DNA of 18,689 nt, taken from NCBI GenBank assembly GCA_002695115.1, contig NZOA01000036.1, positions 3,473 to 22,161 of the forward strand, given 5' to 3'. Numbering within the stretch: position 1 is the first letter of the stretch; each line of letters opens with the position of its first letter. Shown here one piece after another: positions 1-7,500 of this stretch. This stretch comes from Planctomycetota bacterium (lineage in GTDB: Bacteria; Planctomycetota; UBA8108). The notes beneath the pieces were generated by a model. The model ran no database searches and was not told where the DNA came from. It saw only the letters and a list, made by a program, of their open reading frames with translations. Position numbers and translations under genes: made by a program.

Positions 1-1350
1 GCCAGCGACGAGGTACTCGAAAAGATGATCAAAGGCCTCAAGAAGAACAAGGACCGCGCGGTTCGCCAGGGCATGGCCGTCGCCCTTGCCAAGATGGATG
101 ACCCTATCTTCTACAAGCACCTCTACGAAGCCCTTGATGACAAGGACCCCACGGTCCGCCGGGTCGTGGTCCACAGCCTGCGGGTCCACAAGAAACCCGA
201 GGCCGTCGACGCCCTCGTCAAGCGCTTTCAGAAAGAAGATGATCCGGTCGTCAAGACCTTCCTTGAGAGTTCCCTCAATGAGCTGACCCAGGCCTACCGC
301 GGCCCCAAGGCGGAATACTGGCTGTCCTGGTGGGAGACGGCGAAGAACGACCCGGACTACAAGCTCGGCGAGACTGATGAAGATGCCAAGAAGGCCGCCG
401 AGGATCTCGGTCACAAGCTCAAGAAGAGAAGGACCGTGTCGATCCTCGGAGGAGTCACGCTCGAATCCTCAGAGCGCGGCTCGGGAATCGGGGTCCCGAT
501 CCTGATCATCCCCCCCTACGGCTACAGTGAAAACATCATGCTGCCGTTTCTCTCCGGGCTCGAAGAGAGACACAAGCTCCACTACATCAAGCTGCCTCCG
601 GTAAAGAGCTTCAAGAACCTGCGAGTCGTCAGCGCCAAGCAGATTCCTTATTATCCGATCGGCCAGTTGGTCGACGCGTTCGAGGACCTGCGCAAGGAAA
701 CCAAGGAGGAACGTTTCGCGATCATGGCCTGCGGCATGAACAGCTGGATCGCCATGCGCTACGCGAAGAAATACCCCAGGTCGGTGGCAGGCATCCTCCT
801 GGTGGCGCCGCTGTCGGGGGTCAAGGAATACGCCAGGGCAACAGACCGCTTCGAGAGACAGGGCAAGAGCAAGAAAGACACCGAGATGCACTACTTCGGG
901 CTGACCCGGAGATTCAACTCTCAAACCGGAGAAAGCAACCTGGACTCCTACCAGCGCGAGAACGAAATCTCCAAATGGGAAGGCGAGGGCGGCTGCATCG
1001 ACCGCCGCTCCTGGAGCCTCTTCTTCCAGGATGAGCGTGACTACGTCATCAGCATGCTCTACCCGGTCAAGAACCACGTGATGGGAAGCGTTGCCATTCC
1101 TGACTTTGACCTCTTCAAGGAACAGAAGCCGGCCCTGAGGATCCCGACCCTGGTGATCACCGGCAAGTCGAGCCTCTACAACAGCATCGAGGACTCCAAG
1201 GCGATCGCCAAGTACTACCGCGGACTCTGCCTCGTCTACGGCTACTCTTCCTGCATGCCGTTCTGCGAAGAATCCAAGCGGTTCAATAAAGATGTCGCCG
1301 GCTTCCTCAAGAAGTTCACGCGGGTGAAGAAAGACAAGTCAAAGAAGTAG
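1..1350 (+). CDS. HEAT-repeat / degenerate alpha/beta-hydrolase fusion protein, 5'-truncated
   Basis: The reading frame is open to the first base of the window, so the true start lies upstream. The first in-frame ATG is at 25, and residues below are numbered from it. Residues 1-90 are helical repeats with the HEAT pattern (paired amphipathic helices, DPxVRR-like motif near 42-48). Residues about 140-435 follow an alpha/beta hydrolase: IPPYGYSENIMLPF, then a nucleophile-elbow region at 233-245, then a VAPLSG strand, a PTLVITG strand and a C-terminal helix. The catalytic positions appear substituted. The elbow reads A-C-G-M-N-S (235-240), putting G237 where Ser is expected; the acid loop reads T-G-K-S-S (379-383); and the usual His before MPF is C410. 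It probably acts in protein-protein or ligand binding rather than hydrolysis. No signal peptide can be assessed. The next gene follows after 35 bases, so the two may be co-transcribed. The fold call is solid; the loss of activity is inferred. Confidence 0.85.
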   Translation, partial: ASDEVLEKMIKGLKKNKDRAVRQGMAVALAKMDDPIFYKHLYEALDDKDPTVRRVVVHSLRVHKKPEAVDALVKRFQKEDDPVVKTFLESSLNELTQAYRGPKAEYWLSWWETAKNDPDYKLGETDEDAKKAAEDLGHKLKKRRTVSILGGVTLESSERGSGIGVPILIIPPYGYSENIMLPFLSGLEERHKLHYIKLPPVKSFKNLRVVSAKQIPYYPIGQLVDAFEDLRKETKEERFAIMACGMNSWIAMRYAKKYPRSVAGILLVAPLSGVKEYARATDRFERQGKSKKDTEMHYFGLTRRFNSQTGESNLDSYQRENEISKWEGEGGCIDRRSWSLFFQDERDYVISMLYPVKNHVMGSVAIPDFDLFKEQKPALRIPTLVITGKSSLYNSIEDSKAIAKYYRGLCLVYGYSSCMPFCEESKRFNKDVAGFLKKFTRVKKDKSKK

Positions 1351-1351
1351 A

Positions 1352-1369
1352 GCCGGTACCAGGACCGGC
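1352..1369 (+). terminator. Intergenic hairpin after the HEAT/hydrolase gene
   Basis: A perfect 6-bp inverted repeat (GCCGGT / ACCGGC) around a 6-base loop begins one base after the stop codon and ends 16 bases before the next start. There is no T-run, so it is not a classic intrinsic terminator. It could protect the mRNA 3' end or reduce read-through into the downstream gene. Confidence 0.35.
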
Positions 1370-1385
1370 CCCTCCGGAGAAAACC

Positions 1386-2981
1386 GTGAATTACAGAAAA
1401 CCTACCGGCGGCAGGCCCATGGCATTCCTTTCGCTCATCCTGGCCGCCGTCCTGCTTGTTCCCGCCATAGCCAGCGGCCAGAAAAGACGGTCATCGAAGC
1501 CCCGCCTCAGCCGTGACGAGCAGATCGAGGCGGCCCTCAGAAAACGCACCCAGAAGATCCAGGACCAGTACTGCCGTGACCTCGTCAGGATAGCGAACTG
1601 GGCCGCGCTCCAGGGTCTCAAGAAGGAGGCCACCGGACTGGCAGACAGGATCAAGGGGATCAACCCCGGCTATTCCAGGCTCGAGGACGTTCAGGAGAAG
1701 ATCGAGAAAGCCGAGCAGGAAAGCGATGCGGATAAAAACGAAAAGAACGGCAAGTCCCTGCTCACGCGGCTGAAAACGGCCGACAAGAAGCAGGGCTCCG
1801 AGCTGGTCAAGCTGGCTACCGGCTGCATGAAGGTCGGCCTCTTCACCAAGTCCTTCGACATGATCAGCCACGTCCTCGAGATTAGTCCGGACGATTCGAA
1901 GGCCCGTAGAATCCTGGGCTACAAGAAAGACACAAAGACCAGGGAGTGGATCAGCACCTGGGAATACGGCCAGCGCAGGAAGAACTTCATCACGGAGGAG
2001 GGATGGTTCGAAAAGAAAAAGAAGAAAGACTTCGACGCGGGCCTGCGCCCCTACAAAGGCAAATGGATCCCTGCCGAACGCGAGAAATCCATTCGCACCC
2101 GCAACGAGTACGCACCCTATTCGGTCAAGAGCGAGCACTTCGAGGTCCTGACCAATATGGGGCGGGAGAGAGCGTGGGAATTCGCGCTGAAGCTCGAGGA
2201 TTTCTACACCCAGTTTTTCAGGACGTTCATCGGCTATTACGATCAGATCGCCGGAGCCAAGCTGCTCTTCAACCGCCCGGACGTCAAGAAGATGCACCAG
2301 GTCATCCTCTTTCCCAGCCGCAACGACTATCTCCTGCACGTCAAGCAGGAAAAGGGCAACGACAAGCTGCTGAAAGAATCGGCCGGCTTCTACTCAGGCA
2401 GCGACCGCAAGTCGCGCTTCTACTGGTCGGATAACGAGGAGGAGACCTACCGCACCTTCTATCACGAGGTCGCCCACCAGCTCTTCGCTGAGACCAAGGA
2501 GACCCGCAGCGGCGGCAGCCGCGGCAACAACTGGGTCGTCGAGGGCATCGCCGTCTATATCGAAACCTGGAAGAAGCTCGATGGACACTGGGTTCCCGGC
2601 TACGAGACCGGCGGCAACCGCATGGTCACGGCCAAACGCTTCCTGGCCGCCAGCAAGAACTGGGGCCTGCAGTCCTTCGCCCACATCGACAACGACCAGT
2701 TCCACAAGGTCAACAGGGGACTCAACTACTGCCTGGCGGGAGCCCTGTGCTACTTCTTCATGCACTACAACGATGAGGTCTACAAGGAGGACTTTGTTCG
2801 CTTCCTGAGCGCCTACTACATGGGGAAGGTCAGCAACGATTCCCTCGCCGAGTACATCAAGGTGGAAGGCGGCGGCGGATTCAACGCCCTCGAGAAACAG
2901 TTCAAGGAATACATGGCCACCCTCGGAGAAAAGAAGCCCGAGGCTGAGAAGGACGAGGCTGAGGACGCCCTCGAGGAATAA
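1386..2981 (+). CDS. Secreted gluzincin-like metallopeptidase (DUF1570 / peptidase-MA-like)
   Basis: This is a 531-residue exported protein. Residues about 12-31 form a signal peptide (hydrophobic stretch FLSLILAAVLLVPAIASG). Residues 35-200 are a charged, helical, repeat-like region (TPR-like SFDMISHVLEISPDD near 155-170). The C-terminal half carries the zinc motif H360-E-V-A-H364, followed by W383-V-V-E386-G-I-A, the usual spacing and form of the third ligand in gluzincins of the DUF1570 type. The tail is acidic (EKDEAEDALEE). The predicted role is peptide hydrolysis outside the cytoplasm; the substrate is unknown. The start is GTG at 1386, chosen because GGAGA lies 5 bases upstream; an ATG at 1419 would also keep the signal peptide. 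The gene is convergent with the MFS gene, with only 3 bases between the stops. Motifs are intact, so an active enzyme is plausible. Confidence 0.85.
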   Translation: MNYRKPTGGRPMAFLSLILAAVLLVPAIASGQKRRSSKPRLSRDEQIEAALRKRTQKIQDQYCRDLVRIANWAALQGLKKEATGLADRIKGINPGYSRLEDVQEKIEKAEQESDADKNEKNGKSLLTRLKTADKKQGSELVKLATGCMKVGLFTKSFDMISHVLEISPDDSKARRILGYKKDTKTREWISTWEYGQRRKNFITEEGWFEKKKKKDFDAGLRPYKGKWIPAEREKSIRTRNEYAPYSVKSEHFEVLTNMGRERAWEFALKLEDFYTQFFRTFIGYYDQIAGAKLLFNRPDVKKMHQVILFPSRNDYLLHVKQEKGNDKLLKESAGFYSGSDRKSRFYWSDNEEETYRTFYHEVAHQLFAETKETRSGGSRGNNWVVEGIAVYIETWKKLDGHWVPGYETGGNRMVTAKRFLAASKNWGLQSFAHIDNDQFHKVNRGLNYCLAGALCYFFMHYNDEVYKEDFVRFLSAYYMGKVSNDSLAEYIKVEGGGGFNALEKQFKEYMATLGEKKPEAEKDEAEDALEE

Positions 2982-2984
2982 ACC

Positions 2985-4193
2985 TCAGGTCTCCACCCCA
3001 CCGGTGCCGGCCGACGCTCCCGGGAAACGTACCCCCGGCAGCAACAGCAGCGAGACCAGGCTGCAGCCGCTGGCGAAAAAAAACGCCGCCTTCACCGAGT
3101 CGCCCGACGAAAGCCCGCTGCTGGCGGCGAGCCCCAGGACCGAGCCCAGGCCTGAGCCCGTCAGGGCGAGGAGGGTCTGCGATGTGGCGCGAACCTCGCT
3201 GCCGGCAATCGAGTTGATCGCCAGGCTCACACCGATAAGAAAAAAGACCACGCAGGGAGCGATCAATTGGCTGGCCAGCGCCAGCACCCACGGCTCCGTC
3301 GACGTGGCGAAGACCATGTGGCGGAGCAGGGAGGCCGCGACTCCCGCAGCCAGCACCTTCCTGTAGCCGAAGCGCCCGAGGAACCGCGGAAGCAGAAGAA
3401 AGAGAGGAATCTCCAGGATCACCCCCACGGTCTGGATCGGCCCCAGCCAGCCCAGGCGAATATCCGAGCTTGCCAGGGAGCGAGAGAGCGCCAGGGGCGA
3501 GAGGTAGAACATGATCGCGAAGCCGGCCTGCGCCAGGAAGGTAACCAGCAGGAGCCTCGCGAAGCCCGGCGCCTGGAACAACACCCTGAGGTCGGCCCGA
3601 AAGGTCCCCGAGCCCTCCTCGCGGCCGGCAGGCGGAGTATGGGGGAGCCAGGGATAGAGGAGGACCAGGGCGAGGTGAAGCCCGAAGGTCAGGTAGATGA
3701 TGAAATGCAGCGAGCGCTCCCCCCCATCCAGAAGCCAGAAAGCGATCGGCGCCGATGGCAGCGCCCAGCCGACTGAACCCCAGAGCCTGAGGGATCCGAA
3801 CTGTCTCGGCGGGTCGGCAAGGTTGTGATAGCAGAGCGCGTTGGAGAGCGAATTCGTCGGCTGCTGCTGAGCGGTGTAGAAGGCGAAGAGGCCCGTCAAC
3901 ATGATGAGTCCCGCCCCCCGGGAAAAGAGCAGCAGTGAAAACGCCGCCGACAGATGGAGCAGGCAGATGAGCCTGTTGACCGCGATGACACGGTCGCTCA
4001 GGGCCCCCCAGACGAAGGGCATTACGCAATTGACCACCGCCGCCCCCAGCGCCAGCAGGCTGAGATCCCTGACGTCGAAGCCCTTGGCGCTCGCGAGATA
4101 GGGCCCCAGGAAAGGATAGAAAGCCCCCCCGGCGGCATACTGCAGCAGCACCAGCGGAACCAGGACGGAAAACACCCCGCCGCCGACTTTCAT
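2985..4193 (-). CDS. MFS transporter (MFS_1-like; LacY/NupG/HcaT-type)
   Basis: This is a 402-residue inner-membrane permease with about 12 hydrophobic helices. It begins directly with a membrane segment (VLVPLVLLQYAAGGAFYPFL). The cytoplasmic loop motif G63-A-L-S-D-R68 after helix 2 is the MFS signature. The stretch RQFGSLRLWGSVGW (130-143), at the start of the fifth helix region, is typical of the MFS_1-like group that includes nucleoside, phenylpropionate and sugar:proton symporters. The substrate cannot be read from sequence. I chose the ATG at 4193 because an upstream extension to 4286 would add 31 non-hydrophobic residues and overlap the predicted promoter; no clear SD is present at either start. 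It is divergent from the small selenoprotein gene and convergent with the metallopeptidase gene. It ends in UGA, used here as an ordinary stop. Confidence 0.88.
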   Translation of the reverse strand: MKVGGGVFSVLVPLVLLQYAAGGAFYPFLGPYLASAKGFDVRDLSLLALGAAVVNCVMPFVWGALSDRVIAVNRLICLLHLSAAFSLLLFSRGAGLIMLTGLFAFYTAQQQPTNSLSNALCYHNLADPPRQFGSLRLWGSVGWALPSAPIAFWLLDGGERSLHFIIYLTFGLHLALVLLYPWLPHTPPAGREEGSGTFRADLRVLFQAPGFARLLLVTFLAQAGFAIMFYLSPLALSRSLASSDIRLGWLGPIQTVGVILEIPLFLLLPRFLGRFGYRKVLAAGVAASLLRHMVFATSTEPWVLALASQLIAPCVVFFLIGVSLAINSIAGSEVRATSQTLLALTGSGLGSVLGLAASSGLSSGDSVKAAFFFASGCSLVSLLLLPGVRFPGASAGTGGVET

Positions 4194-4224
4194 GGAGGGT
4201 CGTATGGTCTCTGACAAGCCGCAA

Positions 4225-4253
4225 ATATTAAGGCAAGCCCGCTGGCGGAACAA
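4225..4253 (-). promoter_or_regulatory. Putative sigma70-type promoter for the MFS gene
   Basis: On the minus strand, TTGTTC (4248-4253) and TAATAT (4225-4230) are separated by 17 bp. Transcription would begin about 25 bases upstream of the ATG at 4193, which supports that start. This is motif matching only. Confidence 0.45.
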
Positions 4254-4279
4254 GAACGGCACGATTAAAGCCGCGGAAC

Positions 4280-4309
4280 TGGTCATCCGCGGCCGTTGAA
4301 GGCTATACT
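4280..4309 (+). promoter_or_regulatory. Putative promoter of the small selenoprotein gene
   Basis: The -10 element TATACT (4304-4309) matches five of six consensus positions. A weak -35, TGGTCA (4280-4285), lies 18 bp upstream. Initiation 6-8 bases after the -10 falls at or within a base or two of the ATG at 4318. This predicts a leaderless mRNA and fits the absence of an SD site. Confidence 0.4.
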
Positions 4310-4317
4310 CTCCGGCT

Positions 4318-4572
4318 ATGAGAAATTTCTACCTCATCGCCCTGTGCTGGCTTGCCCTCCTCCTGGCTCCAGCCATCGCGCGGGCGCAATGCGTCATGTG
4401 AGGACGGAGCATCGACTCCGGTTCGGCGTCGGGATTCACCTGGAGCATTCTCTTCATGATGGGACTCTTCCTGTGCATGGTGAGTTTCGTCATCGGCTTT
4501 ATCTACAGGAACATCAGGGAAAGCGATCGGAAAAAGATGGGGGCTCCCCCCGCCGCCGGCCCCGGCGTATAG
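4318..4572 (+). CDS. Candidate small membrane selenoprotein with CxxU motif (in-frame UGA at codon 28)
   Basis: Read through the TGA at 4399-4401, this frame gives an 84-residue protein. Residues 1-24 are a signal peptide (Arg at 2, hydrophobic core LIALCWLALLLAPAIA, cleavage near ARA-Q). The redox-like motif C25-V-M-U28 follows immediately. After a Gly/Ser-rich linker comes one membrane helix (about 41-63, TWSILFMMGLFLCMVSFVIGF), then a basic stop-transfer region (YRNIRESDRKK) and a Pro/Ala/Gly tail. From memory, small bacterial proteins with a signal peptide, a CxMC motif, a G-F-[N/T]-x-[G/S]-I-L-F helix and a basic tail form a family with Cys where this one has UGA. The motif would face the periplasm, which suggests a thiol/selenol redox or metal-binding role; the exact function is unknown. 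A SECIS-like hairpin follows the UGA. The alternative is a gene broken by mutation or sequencing error, but the well-kept frame after the UGA argues against it. Confidence 0.72.
4412..4432 (+). promoter_or_regulatory. Candidate bacterial SECIS element
   Basis: The mRNA folds as UCGAC/GUCGG (5 bp, one U-G wobble), a U4417/C4427 mismatch, CCG/CGG (3 bp) and a GUU apical loop (4421-4423). The loop begins 19 bases after the UGA and has G as its first base. As I recall, the bacterial SECIS consensus is a hairpin inside the reading frame, an apical loop 16-37 bases after UGA and G in the first two loop positions; this fits all three. The unpaired U below the upper stem resembles the bulged U in E. 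coli fdhF. A further GAG/UUC pairing below a 2x2 internal loop is possible. A competing hairpin CGGAG/CUCCG (4406-4421 region) exists. Confidence 0.6.
4539..4567 (+). terminator. GC-rich hairpins at the 3' end of the small selenoprotein gene
   Basis: Two adjacent inverted repeats lie within the last codons: GGGG/CCCC around 4540-4550, and CGCCG/CGGCG at 4554-4567. There is no T-run, so termination activity is uncertain. They lie just before the convergent stop of the large propeller gene. Confidence 0.25.
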
Positions 4573-4588
4573 GAGAGCGCCGGGACTA

Positions 4589-7500
4589 TCACTTCCGCGC
4601 GACGGGAATGAAACCGATCGAGGTCTCCAGCCAGGAACCGCAGCTGCACCCGCCGCCGCCCTCGGGAGAGAGCAGCATCCCGCCGGCGGGGATCGTCGAG
4701 AGCCAGCAGTCCGGACGCAACCTGCTCCAGCTCGTCACCTTGCCGTTCGAGCGGTTCCACATGGTCACGTTGCCTGAGCGGAAAATAAAGGCGCCCGAGG
4801 TGGCGGCGTAGGTCCCGCAACCTCCTCCCGGGAGGCTCTTCTTGAGCACCTTTCCCGTCGCCAGGTCATAGGCCCGCGGCCGGACGTAGACCTCGCCGCC
4901 GACGATCGCCGGCCGCGCCATGTGGCCGCCATGATGATCCTGCCCCCAGCTGAAGCTGTCTTTCCAGAGGGCCTTGCCGGTTACCGAATCAAAGACATCG
5001 GTGTGGTACTTCCGGCCTCCGGAGGCGACGAGAACCACCTTGCCGCCGCCGCTGGCGAGATAGAAGACAACGTCTCCATCCGCGGTATCGATCGGCTTCT
5101 CCCATATTTTTTTCCCGGAATCCGAATCGAGGGCGACGAGATACTGGTCCGCCCAGAGCGAGCGCGAGCCCACCCTCCGATCGGACGCCTCCTTGACCCC
5201 GGAGTTGCGATTCTCGACGAAATAGACCCGGCCCCCGCTCACCGTGATCGTCGGATTCACGATGACACCCTTTGAGTATTCCCACTTCAACTGTCCGGAT
5301 TTTTCGTAGAGAGCGAAGAGGTTCTCGCTGCAGACCTTGTGGGTCACCGGGCCGCTCTTGGCATCGTACCAGCCGGCGCCGGAGCCGCCCCAGAAGCTGG
5401 TATAGGCCGAACCCTTCTTGACCCCGCTGCCGATGACCTTGTCCCCCTCCCGGGCCAGGTAGCTCCAGTCGTATTCCCAGTCCTTGACGTCGCCGGGACG
5501 AACCTCGTAGCTCCTGCTGAGAGCCCCGGTCTTCGCATCGATACGCCAGCAGCGGCCGCCCATCGCCACGAAGACGCTGTCGTCATCCGCGCACCAATTG
5601 CTGCAGTCACGCGGCATGTTGAAGCGCATCATGGAAGGAATCTCCCAGCTCCAGAGAATCGAGCCGTTGTAGGAATCGAGGCCGATGATCCTGTGCAGGC
5701 CCTGGACGAAGAGGCGACCGTTGGTCGACAGGGGAGAGGGCTTGCGGCCGTTTCGATCCGGCTGCGCCCTCGGCCCCGGACGGCCGATCCACTGGACATC
5801 GAGATCGCTGATGCCCCCCGCCCCGGAGAGCTTCTCGCCGCCGAAGGCGGAGTTGTCCGCGAGGCCGTATTGGTGAGTCCAGGAGCCCGCCCCCTCCAGC
5901 GGCCCACGGCGCACGAGCGCCCAGGCGCCATCGCGATCGATGGCCTCGAACTTCACCTTGCCCCGTTTCAGCCAGGATGCGAGCTCGGTTTTAGTCAGGG
6001 CGGGCCTTGTCTCGGCAGGCTGTCCAAGGTAGGCGACTCCTCCACTCGGCCGCAAGATCCTGAAGAGCTCAGCGGCGCTACCCTCACAGCGTCCCTTCTC
6101 GATCATCCCCGCCGAGACGACCAGGTTGGCGAAGTGCCCTGTGAAGGGCAGCTTCGAGAGAGAATCCACCTTGTAATACTTCAGCCGGACGCCGTAGACC
6201 CCCGCCTTGTAGGCCATCGCGCGGGCCTCCGCCACAGCCTTCTCGCTGGTGTCGACTCCAACCACCTGCAACCGACTGCGGGCGGCAAGCTCCCAGGCCA
6301 GCCGGCCATCGCCGCTGCCGAGGACCAGACAGATGCCGCGATCGACACCCGTCTCGACGAGGATACGCGCCGCGACATCGCCGGCCAGGTTCCCGCCTTT
6401 TTCCCTGGAATACGGGTTCGCCTCCGGGCGCGCAGGAGGCAGCGTCAGGTTGAAAAAATTATCGCACTCGTACTCTCTCGTGCTGAGCTCCTTGTCCCCG
6501 GCTCCCCCGAGAATCGAGTAGGTATAGAGCCTGTTGCGGGCAAGCCCGGTGAGCTCGAGCTCATGCTCCTTCCGCCTGCCCTTCAGCTCGATCTTCTTCA
6601 TCTCGCCGTCCCTGGGACCGAAGACGAGCGCCGTCCTCGATGACACGGCCGTCTCCCATCGCACCACGGCCTTGTCCAGGGCGCTGAAGCGCAGGAAAGG
6701 CCCCGCCTCCAGCGCGAGGCTCTCCGCACCGGCGGCCGGGGCGCCGCCGCCGCCGCCCTCGAGCTTCTTCGACCGGCTGTGCTCAGCGCACTCGGCAGCC
6801 GACAGGACGCGGTTGTAGACCCGGACCTCGTTCAGGGCTCCCTTCAACCTGAAATACTCATCATCGTCATGATAGGCCGCCATCTCGTAGAACGCGGTTG
6901 GCGGATATTCGATGGGGCCGCTCTGGGTCTTGCCCGAGGCCGCCACCTTGCCGTCGACATAGAGCTTCATCTCGGCGCCGTCATAGGTGCCTGCGACGTG
7001 GTACCACTGCCCGGCCCTGAAATCCGCGTTCGCGGTCATATAGGTCATCGCTCCCGCGCCGCCGGTGCCCTGGATCGCCAGGGAGAAGCGCGAGCCGACA
7101 TAGCCCAGGATCCAGCCCTTCTCATAGCTGCCGTTGTCCTGGAAGGCGCCGATGATCGCGCCCCAGGGAGCGCCCTGGTCTACCCGGACCCAGGCCTCCG
7201 CGGAGAGCTCTCTCACGGGGAGGCCCGCATCCTTGTGATCATCGGCTATTCGCAGGCTGGAGACCTGGCCCTCGAAATTCATCCCCTGGTGTTCGCCGAG
7301 CTTCACCAGCCGGGGATTTCCATGGATCTCGGCGTGGTGCTCACCTGCGAGGTCAAATACCTTCCGCCCCTTGACGGCGCCGCTCTGCAGCAGCCAGCGG
7401 CCGACGAGGCCGGGACTCTTGAACCCCGGCACATCGAGCACCTCGAGCGCCTCCTTCTCCTCACGGACGAGCTTCACCTTCCCCTTGCCCGGTCTGAAAC

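Noticed and set aside
2902..4224. 440-codon minus-strand ORF
   Set aside because: It is a shadow of the MFS gene in another frame; low-complexity Arg/Gly/Ala composition and no membrane pattern or domain.
4318..4401. Reading the small gene as a 27-residue peptide ending at the TGA, or as a pseudogene
   Set aside because: The signal peptide would then lead to only three mature residues. The downstream frame keeps a membrane helix and a basic flank, and a SECIS-like hairpin lies at the correct distance. A pseudogene remains the fallback explanation.
4296..4811. 171-codon plus-strand ORF covering the small selenoprotein gene and the end of the propeller gene
   Set aside because: It is in a different frame, is rich in Arg/His/Pro with no recognisable domain, and runs across two better-supported genes. 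The frame from 4318 has a signal peptide, a CxxU motif and a membrane helix.
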